Source: Phialophora verrucosa (lineage: Eukaryota > Ascomycota > Eurotiomycetes > Chaetothyriales > Herpotrichiellaceae). From it: DNA of 64,000 bases. Location of the stretch: positions 682,001 through 746,000 of the forward strand of contig MSED01000006.1 of the NCBI GenBank assembly GCA_002099365.1. Reading direction: 5' to 3'. The notes beneath the pieces are model-generated. The model was not told the DNA's origin and ran no database searches. It saw nothing but the letters and a program-made list of their open reading frames with translations. The translations under genes were made by a program, and so were the position numbers. Shown here piece after piece: positions 1-11,307 of this stretch (its first letter is position 1; the number at the start of each line of letters is the position of its first letter).

Positions 1-2335
1 CTGAAGCAATTTCTGGCAGACCTGTCTTCTTCGCCGCTATTGCTGATGTCCGTAGCGGAGTAGGACTCCTGTATAATTCCAAGCGCAGGTGTGCAAGAGC
101 GTCGAAGCTGGACTGCGACTTCTCTGGGGACGGGTCTCCTTGAATATCTGAAAGACGGAGTCGTCTCCTACCCGGCGGAATGGTTTGGATCGGCGGACTG
201 CTCAGTTCGACCCCTGCAGGCTGGTGAGCGACTGTGGAGGAGGGGTGTACATGAGTGTGTGCTGTTTCAAATTCAGCCCGACTATCAGCATCGCCGGTCT
301 GTGGCGCGTCCTCGGACGCATTCCCTCCCTGGTCTTGTGCTTCATTCGAACTTGTCTCTGGGATCGTGCTGTTTTGCGGCCGACGCGATTGGGAATTCGG
401 TACTGGTACAACGGGGTCGATAACAGCGTCATCTTCTTGCTCGGCCGTTGATCCCGTAGCTTGAGTGGGTAAAGTGGCTGACGGATGGTTTCGACTTATC
501 GGAGCAGTTGGTTGCGGTGAAGTCTCTGGAGACTGGGGAACAAAATCAAGAGCGTCATCGGCGGTCGATGACCGAGGAACCTGGGTAACTGCATGTTGTT
601 GTTTTGTTGATCGCTCCGGTTGAGAATCAGCAACGGCGAAAGCTTGTGAGCTGTCTAAAGCCCCTGATATACCTCCTTCGTCCATTCTCCGGCCACGCCC
701 CAAAAGCGGACTTTCTTGCACCTGAGAAGGCGGGGCTTGCGTAAGTCGATGCAGTTGAATTGTGGTCGCAGGTATTTGAATAGCCCTATTTGAGAAGTTC
801 TCCTTGTCTTCTTCATTCACAGGCGCCGAGGACTGACTCGAGCCCGTCGCCGCAGTATCTCTGTTGTCCTCCTGTTCCGTCTCCTCTTCGCTTTCTGTCA
901 CCTGAGACTGAGGATTGTGTCTCGCTGGACTTGAATGTGGATCCGGCCTGGGCTGCTTCGAGGATCGCAACCTGATTGGAGATGAACGTCTGGCTGGAGG
1001 TCGGATGGGCGATGATTTGGATACTGATGCACCTCGTATGGACGGTGCAGGAGGCGATGAGGACGACAGGTGTGCCTGTATCCTCCGATTTCTTTCGCGC
1101 TCCCTTCTGTCTCTAGCATACCAGCTGTCCTCTTGGATCTCCAAGTCGTCCTCACCAGAGCTTCCATCTTCAGTGTATATATTCTCGAGCTGTTTACGAC
1201 GTGCATCTTCCCGGCGAGCTTGCGACTCCTTTGACGATATATAGTGATCAAGGGGTTCGGTTCCGGCTCTATCGGGTCTCTTGATGCTCGAAATAAGCCG
1301 CATGGTTGATGAAGGAGTGGCTGTCACAGGACGTGGCTGAAGATGAATATCTGGTGAGGGACGGTCTGACTGGAGATCTCCATTACCAACGTTTCCGATA
1401 AACGGAGAGGTATTTGCTTGGGTTGCTCCAAATGCCTGACTGAGACCCATTGGGATGGCGTTGTCCTCGCCCTCTCGCAGTAGCGGCCGTGTGTTGCGTG
1501 GTAGATCCGGACTGTCAATGATCTGTCCATTGGACCTTCTCTTCTTGCCGGCCGTTACTGGCGTCTTGAAGCGTTGGGACTCGGGGAACTGGGAAAGTGC
1601 GGCGTGTGATTGCGTGGGAGAGAAGTCAACCTCGATAGGTTCCGAGTCCTCCTGCCCATGCTCGTGCTCCTTGATGTCGGGGTCAATTGCGCCATGAGCC
1701 TGATCTGGCCCTGACTGTTGGCCGATGGCAGCTTCAGGCTCCTCTCCGTGCTCCTCGTCGTCCACCTCCTTCTGCTTCCCAAAAGATGACAACAGGTCAA
1801 CGAACCCTATATCGCCTTCGTGCTGGGTCACTCCAGCGTCATCTTCTCTGTCAGAGTCCCTCTCGCAGCCCTGGTGCAAGACCTGATGTTGTTCCTGCTC
1901 TTGAAGGTGAAGTTCGTTCCGACTCCTGCTTATAATCAGGTCATAATGAGATTGAGACAGCTCTTGCGTTGCATCGTCACTCAATTGACTGGTCATCTTC
2001 TGCCGCGTCGCATTTGGTTTGTCAAAGGCGGGTGGAGGTGGAAGGTAACCCCATTGACTTTCCACATTGGACTGGAATTGTGAGTCTGGAACGGTGCTGG
2101 GCAGTTGCGCGTCTAGCTTATCAGGTTGCGGGGGTGATGTTTGGTCTGTCGCTGCAATGATGTCGACGCGATCTAAGTCATGTTTTGAGGGAGGCTGCTG
2201 AGCCTGCGACTATGGCGTAATTAGCGGCTTCCGACAGCATTGGGGGACGCGATGACCTGGATATACCTTTGTTTCCCCAAGAAGATCCCCCTGAAGGGAC
2301 CTGATGTCAATGTTTAATAGACTCTCTGTCGCCAT
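1..2335 (-). CDS. Rad9/Crb2-like DNA-damage checkpoint adaptor, 3' end outside window
   Basis: A long open frame on the minus strand starts at the ATG at 2335. A 23-codon first exon (2335-2267) is joined to an exon running from 2203 off the left edge through a 63-nt intron (2266-2204) with a CTAAT branch site. About 757 residues are visible and the C-terminus is missing. The protein is low-complexity and acidic and packed with more than a dozen SQ/TQ dipeptides, for example LSQAFGATQANTSPF and STIPETSS, plus many S/T-P sites. Such SQ/TQ clusters are ATM/ATR target regions. The pattern resembles the disordered N-terminal half of fungal Rad9/Crb2, which recruits checkpoint kinases to damaged chromatin. 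The diagnostic Tudor and BRCT domains would lie beyond the window, so the name is an inference; another nuclear SQ/TQ-rich protein is possible. The reading frame and intron are well supported. Confidence 0.6.
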
Positions 2336-4344
2336 TGATGCTAATGGAATCCATAGATTGGCTTATGCGAAAATGACTCCTGCGTAACAGACAATGAGAA
2401 CTGAACGATCCGCAGAAAGATATTCATGGTCAACGAAGTCGTGTGGCGCGAGCGCGTGCCATTTAACGATACGCGATTAGCGGGGCAGCAATGGCTGGAT
2501 CTTCGGGCCCTTTGGCATCCTAAAGCTTCACTTGCGGATCTAGCCTTACCTGCCTCTTTAATTAAGCTTCATTCCCACTAGGCTCAGTGTGTCGTGACTC
2601 AACTCAACTCTCGCCACTAGCATTTCACCTAACAAGCACTTCACAGCACGAACAGCAGTTCAACAGTTTGCGTCAGGAGCTTTGTACAACTGCTTCCTTC
2701 TCTGCCCAAATGCTTCCTCTGCGATATGGATATGACGTGTGGACACGTCCCGTACCCTAACAGAACGTCTCACTTCCGCCAATCTGGCATCTGTATTCCG
2801 TGACATCGCAATGCCATCTGTGACAACAAGCACGGGCAAGCATATGAAGGCTTTTCTTACCCAGACCCATACGCTGGCTAGCTGTGGGTCTCTAAACTCG
2901 AGACAGTGTAAAGCATGAACAAGCTGGAGCAGCGGTCACAGGTCGGTAGCATTCTCGATGTAGGCATGTTTTCGACACCTTCCTTAAGCACTGCGGCCCA
3001 GGGCTGTGTGCAACATCCCATTTCCTGCAGAGCTCGGCCTGATCAATAAAATGAAGATCATGATTCTTGAGTACCATCGTCCTTCCTGGTAGCCACTCTG
3101 CCATTCGGAGCTGCATTGTTCTTCAGAGCTGATGGTACCACCCTGCGAAACAGCTTTAGGTATCAACAGTCGCAGATTGCACGGATAGGCTACGACCGCC
3201 GGCACCAGGATTGGACAGTCTAGTTAATGTGTCCTCTTTGCGCCGTCGAATTTGGTTACTGGAATGGGAACTTCGAATATTCTCGCGACTAGACCACAGT
3301 AGGACCTCCCCGACCGTACCACTTAGCCTACTTCGTCCCTCCAGGCAAGAGGCACGTCTGAGGGCACCCACCTTGAAGACATCTGAGCCTTCCATACACC
3401 TCCAGCGTTGCTGCAGATACTGTGGACACCCACCCACACCGGCACTCCAGTTGTTACGGTCAGCGAAAACCCGTGGAGTTGACTTGCGAAGTCCCACCTC
3501 GAGATCTTGTGGCCTCCAAGCGACTGCGTCAAAGATCGTCAGGACCACACATGGCTGTTTGAGACATTTCGCTCAGGTATCTCCGCAAATGGCCCGCGTG
3601 TATGCTCGAACGCTGAATGGTACCGACAGACTGGGCTTCCCACAGCCACTGTACCCACTGGATGGATCCCGCTTTGAAATCAGTAACACCGACTTGGGGT
3701 CTTGGAGCACACTGGTCCTTATTCCACGTCTTGCCAACCAAGTTCTGCCACGGGCAATGTGCTATTACTATTGAATACTCAGAAGTTGCGACAAAGACTG
3801 CTTCGGTTGATGCGGTTTCTATACGCAAAGTTAGAGAGGTGGGGGGGGACTCCTGGTTGGGAGTAACCATTGTCACGTTTGCAAGTCTCGTATTCTCACC
3901 AAGGATCCAGCCTGCTTTGGTCCTGGTATCTTCTAGTCTAGTACCTAGGGTCTTTGGGAGAGACAACGTTGTTACTACGCAAATATGCTCTGAAATTGGG
4001 TCACCACAGGAAATACCACTCCTTGTAAGCTGATCACCGGTCATATTGGTTTGTGCTATCGGCCCGGAAGTTGCGGTAATAGGTCCATAATTCAACATCT
4101 CGAGGCCCCTTAATGTATAGAGGAACTCAGTTATACAGTAATTTCTCCTTGAGCAAGACTCGCTGTGGGGTATAACGAGTAACACACACCACAACCTCCC
4201 CTTTAGTTCCACTGCCTTCCCGCGGTCTTCACGGCTTTAGGAGCTGTCACATTCAACCTCAATCCGCGTATCCTGCACACCGAGGTGTGGGAGGTTCCAC
4301 GAATCGCGCGTCCCTCATGATCGTGGTTCACAGAGTTCTTCTTC
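2336..4344. other. Long gap, one unassigned open frame
   Basis: No recognisable gene. The only notable open frame is on the minus strand at 3529-4212 (described separately). Smaller frames at 2984-3548 on both strands overlap one another and show no domain. Composition looks non-coding to degenerate. It may hold further remnants belonging to the decayed block to its right, but nothing here proves that. Confidence 0.4.
3529..4212 (-). CDS. Unassigned open frame, possibly degenerate
   Basis: A 227-codon stop-free frame opens with GTG; the first ATG-initiated part begins about 39 codons in. It contains N-glycosylation-like NMT and NVT sites and a handful of cysteines, but has no signal peptide, membrane segment or family motif that I recognise. 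No convincing upstream exon was found. It could be a fragment of an old secreted or membrane protein gene, or chance. No function is offered. Confidence 0.18.
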   Translation of the reverse strand: MELKGRLWCVLLVIPHSESCSRRNYCITEFLYTLRGLEMLNYGPITATSGPIAQTNMTGDQLTRSGISCGDPISEHICVVTTLSLPKTLGTRLEDTRTKAGWILGENTRLANVTMVTPNQESPPTSLTLRIETASTEAVFVATSEYSIVIAHCPWQNLVGKTWNKDQCAPRPQVGVTDFKAGSIQWVQWLWEAQSVGTIQRSSIHAGHLRRYLSEMSQTAMCGPDDL

Positions 4345-6443
4345 TCACTTCCATATTCGCACTAGCTGGTTTAGGCGGGTCGTCAGGATAAGGGAAAGTA
4401 GCTCTTTGACTGCGGCGGTACGCTGTACAGTGGTGTTTGCAGATTGGGCGATCAACTTCCTTTGACAACTTTCGACATCAATTGGCAAGGACACGACCCA
4501 TAGGCCAAACTCCTCATGGTCAATCCGGACAGTTTGGTATGAATGTACGAATCGAAGTTGTCCTTCCATTTGCCATGGTCGTCGAATCATGACTACAACT
4601 TGATGAACTGGTCGCCGAAAGCGTCCAAACGTAGCTGCGGAATTTCAGGGTCAGACTGATGAACATAGAATTCTTGCAACGTATCCCACAATGTAAACAG
4701 CCACTGAAAATCTCCGAGGCTTTCGAAAACCGTCAGACTCGGACTGGAAAGCGTTCCTGCCGCAAGTTGAGCGTCGACTGACTCGTTATGAGTAGACGGG
4801 GCACTGAGTCTTGACACTACGGAATTACCGTCTCCAAAGTTATTGTCATCCATATTCAAAGAACGCAGTTGAAAGTCGGCGGGAAGAGCAAGTTTGAGGA
4901 AGCTCGTGACCAAGTACCAAGCCCGTGGATTTTGATTTTAACACGCTTGTAGACTCGTCCATATTCCGCTGGGGGTTTGGATGAGAAAGGAAGAGCGTAA
5001 AGGGAGCCTGTTGAACCAGTGATGATCTGAAGCTGGCAGGAAGACCTTTATCTCTCCCCATTCAACGCCGTATGGTTGACAGGAGAATGTAGAAACAGCG
5101 CAGTCGAGCTCATAGGTGACCCACCAAAGCCTGCGAAGCTCTTCCTTATGTACCCAGGTATTGACGTCTTCGAGTGTCAGATTGTGGTAAGCCTCGTCTT
5201 CATTGGTGCTGCGCTCATCATCGATTACATCAAGCTCAAGATCATATGGAAACCGAACGCACAGGCTAGTCAGCAGCGATCCTGCTGCCGCCTGTGCAGC
5301 AGTCAGGTTGTAGAATGCCAACATGACGCATCCTTTCACAAAGTCAAGGGCTGGCTCTTTGATAACCTTCAGTATGCGATCTTTGATGGCAGCAGCGCGC
5401 TCAGCGAAGATATCACCTCCCGCTCCTGGGTTTGTGTCTGTGAAGAAGTCGGATTTTGAAAACCTTACTGCTGATGCAAATATGCAATTGATCAAGACTG
5501 CCTCAAAATCGCTGACACCTGGGCGGTCGAGGAATTGAATGCAATGGCCTTCAGTCCTGACATATTTCTGAAAATTTTGAGGACGATGTAGTATCGGTAG
5601 CCACTACTGAATGGTGTCGAAGAACATGCTTATCCTGTATTGTGTCAGCAGCTGGATCAAAGGCGCGCAGAGGGGACTCACAGCCCACAAGCCACAGCAT
5701 TCGCAATACACCAGTTGTCTTCTGAGGTGATCGCAGTAGCTTTTGTCCCCATCATTCAAGCGAACCGCCTGCTCTACCGGGAAGGCATCCGGGGACGGAA
5801 TTACTGAGTCTGTGCTCGGCGCCGATGTCTGAGTCTGAGACGATTTTCCTATGTCTCTTTTGTTTAGATGGCCAACCTTTGGTCAACCAGCCCGACTTCG
5901 CACCATCTTGCTGGGCGTCTAAGGAAGGGACTCGAAAACGGCCTTGATCGATTTTACTTGCGCTAACCGTATCCTGTCGCAGGGGAAGTCCCTGGGCACC
6001 ATCACATAGTGGGCGTCCATCAGCATCTTCGTCGTGGAAATGGCCTTCGTTTGGCTCATCATCTGATGACATAGTGGCCACAGCAGCGGCGTAAGCCAAG
6101 AATCCATGTAATATAGCAAGAAAGCCTCACCAAGTGGAGATTGTATCCGACTGAGGATGCGAGCCCTGGCTTTGTGAGGCCTTCTTGTTCGAGCCCAACC
6201 CGTTGACTGTTTCTGCCTGGCTGGAAATCTGCAGGACGCCCCGACTCTCGTGCAGAGTCCGCAGATTGGGCGCCGCATATCACCTGAGGAATCGGCATAA
6301 GGTCATGCAGCACATAGCAAAGTGCGAATAGACTGACACTTGATCTTTTCCTGTTGTCGAATATCGTCAGCAACAGGATTGGTGCAATTGTTTGAGGGTT
6401 AAATAGCTGCTGACCTGTTACAACCTTGACATGCCCGGTTCAT
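4345..6443 (-). pseudogene. Broken Zn2Cys6 fungal transcription factor
   Basis: The zinc-cluster halves are visible: MNRACQGCNR from 6443, then after a 13-nt microexon and a second intron, MRRPICGLCTRVGASCRFP (about 6280-6220). The microexon is one base short of joining the halves in frame, so the third cysteine is lost. A middle-homology (fungal_trans) domain follows, with the motif EELRRLWWVTYELDCAVS around 5130-5080. Two in-frame stops interrupt clear homology: TAG at 5604-5606, between FFDTIQ and WLPILHRPQNF, and TAA at 4938-4940, between WTSLQAC and NQNPRAWYLV. The frame breaks again near 4590. Introns with good splice sites survive, for example a 47-nt one near 5640. Known family members are pathway-specific nuclear activators, so this one probably once controlled the neighbouring metabolic genes. 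The lesions are direct observations; the regulatory role is inference. Confidence 0.85.
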
Positions 6444-7520
6444 GGTAGGAAGGTGAGGTAGGGATGAATTTGCAGCGAGTGACTGCCAGGTTCCAGCCAT
6501 GGCTTGAAGACGTTGTTGGCCCAAGTGTGAAGCGACGAGTTGTCTTTGAAGGAGTTCTGGGACGTCTGAGACTGAGATTGTGCTGGGAAGCGTGGGCTCA
6601 ACCATCACCAGCAGGCTCCTTCAGCAGCGAGGCCAACAGGCGGGACGCCGCATGCCCTGGGGTCGCATCGTGGGTTTAGTAACCATTGGCATCTTGTTCG
6701 TTTGGTATGCCTGTGATGGGTTTGATCATGTCCACTTGAGTTTTCCTCGAGTCTTTCCTTCCAGACCAGCTTTGGGCTCTTGGCGGGGAGCGAGGATCGA
6801 GCTTCGCCGCAATCAACACAATGACGCATGACGCGTGGTCGCGCTTTCAAGTCTCCCTTAGGACAACTGTCAAGATCGTGTTTCCAGACGACCTTTTCAT
6901 GCTATTCCAACACCCTCTGAGGCTGAGACACAGAGAACTCCCGTGTTCGCAGCACTTTGAGAAGCACTAGGTGTTCAAAGTCGTTGTGGTTCTCCTGCGG
7001 CTACCGAGGTGTCATCAAAGAACTAATTCTTCGAGTTGTAACCGCAGCCACTGCCAATGCCATCTTGGGGCCTGAATCATCGTATTATCTGTGGCCGGCT
7101 GACACTCGTCTCATGCTTTCCAAGGAATCTCCAATTGGGGCCTATCGCTGGTGCATATTGGCATAGCTGTGGGCCTAAGCCGCCTGACAATTTACAGCGG
7201 CAACCACCACAGTTTCGAGCGAGGTCGCCAAGCTCTCCTTAAGAACAATGGATATCTGCACTGCTCGGGGTGTGGCAGCCTCCGCAGAATGACGCCGTCC
7301 TTCTGACTCGTCAGCTGGCTGACCTCGCTGGCCTCACTGCATCGCTGGTCAGAAGAACGGCTTAACCGCTGGTTGCGCAATATTCCCGTACCCACTCCTT
7401 CACCAGATGTGCAAGGCTGAAAGCTACTTCTCTAGGGTCATACCCGCTGAAGAAGATGTCCGCCATATCGTTTGAGTTAAGTCCTGACAGAACTCTGTTA
7501 ACCTTTGCGGCCTCATCCTC
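6444..7520. other. Intergenic gap between dead regulator and P450
   Basis: The minus-strand frame of the regulator stays open upstream of its zinc cluster to about 6608, so a longer N-terminus there is possible. The rest shows no supported gene. It would contain the promoters of the divergently transcribed regulator and P450. Confidence 0.5.
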
Positions 7521-9409
7521 ATGCTCATCCTCATGGCTACCTTTATCACCAGCTCGGCTCTCCTTGCGTGTCTCGGTCTCATCATCTATGCAGTTCTGTG
7601 CATTGGACACAGAGGATCCAACTACCCACCAGGTATATTCCTCTGCGGTCGTCTCGCTGCTACATCGTACTGACAGGCTAATAGGACCCCCGACTCTCCC
7701 GTTCGTGGGCAATGGCCACCAGATTCCGAAGAAAGGTGCACATTTCAAGTACGTGTGTTGGCTTCGACCAAGGACCCCATCGGTCTAACATATCTATTCA
7801 GGTTCACCGAATGGGCGCGTCAATACGGCGGCATATTCTCACTAAAGCTTGGGACAGGAACTGCTATTGTCCTGACAGACCGCCGGCTGGTTAAGGAGCT
7901 TATCGATAGAAGAAGCGCAATCTACAGTGGCCGCCCGACCTCATATGTCCTTCAAAATCTAGTCACAGACGGTGACTATCTGCTCACTATGAATTATGAT
8001 GCTGATTGGAGAAAGTTGCGCAAGCTTATCCATCAGCAGTTTAACGAATTGATGTGCGAGACAGAGCACGTCAAGCTGCAAAATGCAGAGGCTATCCAGA
8101 TGATCCGTGACTTCATTAACGAGCCAGCTGATTTCATGCTCCACCCGAAACGATTTAGCAACAGCGTCATTATGAGTATATGTAGGTCAGATGGCTATTA
8201 GCTCTAACTTATGACTGATGTATTGGTCGGCGAGTCTAGTGTACGGTATTCGAACTCCGACGGTGCATACAAAACACATGGACAGGCTCTACGAAGGTCT
8301 GGGACACTTCACACACATGATGGAATTTGGAGCGGTGCCACCAGTCGACTTCTACCCGTTTCTGAAATATATTCCCCAGCAACTCCTGGGAAACTGGGTG
8401 TCCCGTGCCAGAGCGGTCCACCATGAGATTCATGGACTATACGGCGACTTAATTGAGGCAGTCAGGCAGAGAAGGCAGAGGCAGGGCCGTCAAAATTCTT
8501 TCATCGATAATGTGCTCGATAGGCAAGAGAAACTCAACCTCACCGAGCATCAACTCTGGTTGCTCGCTGGGGTTGCGATGGATGGTGGCTCCGAGACGTC
8601 CGCAGCTACCATTCTAAGCTTCCTCAAAGCGATGGTCTGCTACCCAGAGGTTCAAAAACGGGCCCAGGACGAGATTGATGGGGTCATGGATGGCAGCCGC
8701 TCGCCTGTTTGGGGTGACTACAATGATCTGCCATATGTCAGTGGAGTTGTCAAGGAAACAATGAGATGGCGCCCTGTCGGTGGACTCATCCCGCCTCATA
8801 CAACATCAGAAGGTGAGTGTGCAAGAATGTACCTAATTACCGGCACGTGGGGTCTAACAGCTTCTACCAATTTCTGCAGATGACTGGATTGAGGGCAAGT
8901 TCGTGCCAAAAGGAAGTCTGGTCTTTGTCAATGTGTGGGGTTTGCACCAAGACGAGAAACATTTCCCAGAACCGGACAAGTTCGACCCTGCAAGATACTC
9001 GGGCCGCACCCTTCTAGCCCCAGAATATGCTGCATCCGCAGATTATGATTCTCGCGATCATTATATTTACGGTCAGTACCCCCTTTCATTTGCTCGCGGA
9101 CTAAATCGATTCATTGACATGATAACAGGTGGTGGTCGGAGACTTTGTCCGGGCATTCACCTGGCCGAGCGCAATATCTTCCTCGGCATCGCGAAGTTGC
9201 TGTGGGCTTTCTCGATCGAGAAGGAGATCGACGCAAATGGTCGACCCCTGGACCCGGACATTGATTATGCCACCGGGTGGAGCGAAGGCTTGGTCACATG
9301 CACGAAAGAATTCCCGTGCAGGATAACTCCGCGTTCTGTGGAAAGGGTCGAGACCATCATGAGAGAGTTTGCCCAGGCAGATTCAGAGGTCTTCTCAAAG
9401 TATGACTGA
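7521..9409 (+). CDS. Cytochrome P450, m-cresol/phenol hydroxylase-like
   Basis: Six exons (7521-7632, 7685-7748, 7802-8181, 8240-8812, 8880-9071, 9129-9409) sum to 1602 nt, giving an uninterrupted 533-residue protein (model checked by codon arithmetic). Features in order are an N-terminal membrane anchor (LLACLGLIIYAVLCIG), a proline hinge (NYPPGPPTLPFVGN), the I-helix motif AMDGGSETSA, the K-helix ETMRWRP (ExxR), the FPEPDKFDPARY region, and the heme-binding loop YGGGRRLCPG with the axial Cys. Tyr replaces the usual Phe at the start of that loop. The sequence reads like the CYP619/620-type group that includes methyl-phenol hydroxylases of the patulin and yanuthone routes. It should be an ER membrane monooxygenase needing CPR. 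The start at 7521 is preferred; a second ATG follows at 7533. It is the only member of the surrounding block without visible lesions. Substrate is inferred from neighbours. Confidence 0.88.
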
Positions 9410-9887
9410 CGGCTAGCTGTATAAGGTGGGAGACGGCGACCGGGATGACATTCAGTCATCTTAGAGTTGTTGCGTCCGTCAGTAGGAGCTGATTGATCGC
9501 ACTTGGTATTTGCTATGTGGACCCCAACGACAATATGTGTGTGACGCAAGCTCTTCTCAGCTTCTTCCCAATCGATCAAATGTGACGAGATTGCATGTTT
9601 GAAGCCTGGGCCGGGTGCCCACAGCTGAGGCCCCCAACATGGTAATGGACAACCGGAAGACCGAACAGATCCGATTTACTGCGTCCCCGAAACAGTAATT
9701 CACCGAGTCCTTGACCTCCTCCAAACTGGGCTGCGCAATCTTCCTCGGACGTCCTTTCAGGGGAAATAGTCGCCGAGGCCGTGCTCATATTGATATATTC
9801 TCCGCCGGTCCAGCGCAGACAACAATGTTCAAGTTGAACAGATTTCGAAATCGAGTTGACAAATGTCTTACACCAATGCAAGCACCT
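9410..9887. other. Intergenic gap
   Basis: No supported gene. The frame of the downstream aldehyde-dehydrogenase remnant is open back to about 9711, but that upstream part shows no homology. Confidence 0.5.
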
Positions 9888-11307
9888 ATGGGTTCCTCAT
9901 CCTCTCTCCAGACGCTCCCGCTCATTATAGACAACAAGCCTGTTCGGCCAGAAGGTTCTCAGATTGTGACCAACACCTCTAGCAAGCTGAAGACAGAGTA
10001 CATCAGATATCTCAGCGCCAGACCGGAGGACGCCGTGGCCGCGGTGGAATCAATCAAACTACGTCACATCATTTACTCATTAGATCTCAGATCTCCACGA
10101 GTACCTGATAGAGCCGCTGACCATCCCGTTCGAGCCTCATCCTTTGACAGGGGAGAAAGTGCCAGTGACGCTGGGCCACGAGTTCAGTGCAACTGTAGTC
10201 GAGGTTGGCTCAGATATCAGCGACCTCCAGCCCGGCGACAATGTGGCCGTCTATCCCATGATGTCGGACTCGACGTGTGCAGCGTGTCAGCGGGGTCGTC
10301 CGAACTGTTGTGCCAAGTCGGCGTCGATTGGGTTTCATTGTGAGTGGGCGAGTCACTGGCGTGTAGAGTGCTGACACTGCGATGATGTATTTCAGCTTCG
10401 ACAACCGGTGGATTTGCTCAACGCATCGTGGTCCCTCGAGACAACGTATTCAAACTGCCGTCGACTGTGAGTCTCCAAGAAGGTGGTAAGTCATTCTCCA
10501 TCCTTCGTCAATACGGAGTATAAAATTGTCCAAACCAACCAGCCCACGCTCGCCACGGATGGGTACATTGGCTAAAAGCTCCATAATCCGCGCGCAGCCC
10601 TGATCGAGCCCCTCGCCGTTGCGTGGCACGCGATTAAGGACAGCCCCCTCCAAAAAGGAGACGACACACTCGTGATAAGAGCCGGGTCCGTCGGCCTGGC
10701 AGTCATTCAGGTTTTGAAAGCATGGGGTGCTCGCAACATTGTGGTGTCAGAAACCTCGACCCGCAGAAAACAACTCGCCAGCGAGTTTGGAGCAACCCAT
10801 CTGCTCGATTCAAGAGACCCAGACATAGTGGCAAAGTGCTGGTAAATATGCGGCGGCGAAGGTCCCGCGATCGTGCTCGACGCCGCGGGGGTGCAATTGG
10901 GATTGGATCTCGCTCTCACTGCGTCGCGGCCGGGGGCGACGGTCGTCAACATCGCCACATGGCACCAACAGCCGAGAATCAACTCGCTTGCCCTTGTGAC
11001 AGGAGAGAAGAAATATGTGGGCACAATGGTGCACGTGAAGGAGGATTTTGCACAAGTGATCGAGGCGGTTGGTTCAGGTGCGTATATCCTATGTGTTCAG
11101 CGCGCGTGCCTCTTCCTCGTGTGGAGGTGACAGTGGCAGGGAGCCGAGTGACTGATTTATCATCCTGGTCTCTTAGGCGCAATCCGGCCCAAGGCGATGA
11201 TTTCATCGGTGATCCCACTACACGATGCGGTCGACAAAGGGTTCAAGGCGCTCATCGCGGATAAAGATAGCTTGGTGAAAATCCTGGTCAAGGTACAAGA
11301 TGTTTGA
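9888..11307 (+). pseudogene. Aldehyde dehydrogenase start joined to truncated zinc alcohol dehydrogenase
   Basis: From the ATG at 9888 about 57 residues read as the N-terminus of an aldehyde dehydrogenase (LPLIIDNKPVRPEG, then RPEDAVAAVES). The homology stops near 10065. From 10087, in a different frame, the sequence becomes a medium-chain Zn dehydrogenase of the butanediol/sorbitol type, beginning at SDLHEYL, so the preceding segment with the catalytic zinc Cys is absent. GHEFSATVVEVG (zinc His-Glu), the structural-zinc CAACQRGRPNCC loop and a Rossmann segment follow across introns at about 10340-10395, 10484-10598 and 11078-11176. An in-frame TAA (10843-10845) interrupts the coenzyme domain after VAKCW. 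The glycine motif is degraded: RAGSVGLA where a glycine is expected first. The C-terminus ends normally at 11307. Patulin-type pathways use similar alcohol dehydrogenases, which fits the neighbours, but this copy cannot encode a working enzyme. Confidence 0.8.

Noticed and set aside
10065..10086. An intron joining the aldehyde and alcohol dehydrogenase parts into a real fusion
   Set aside because: No GT-AG pair of workable length and quality keeps the frame there, and the alcohol dehydrogenase lacks its catalytic N-terminus.
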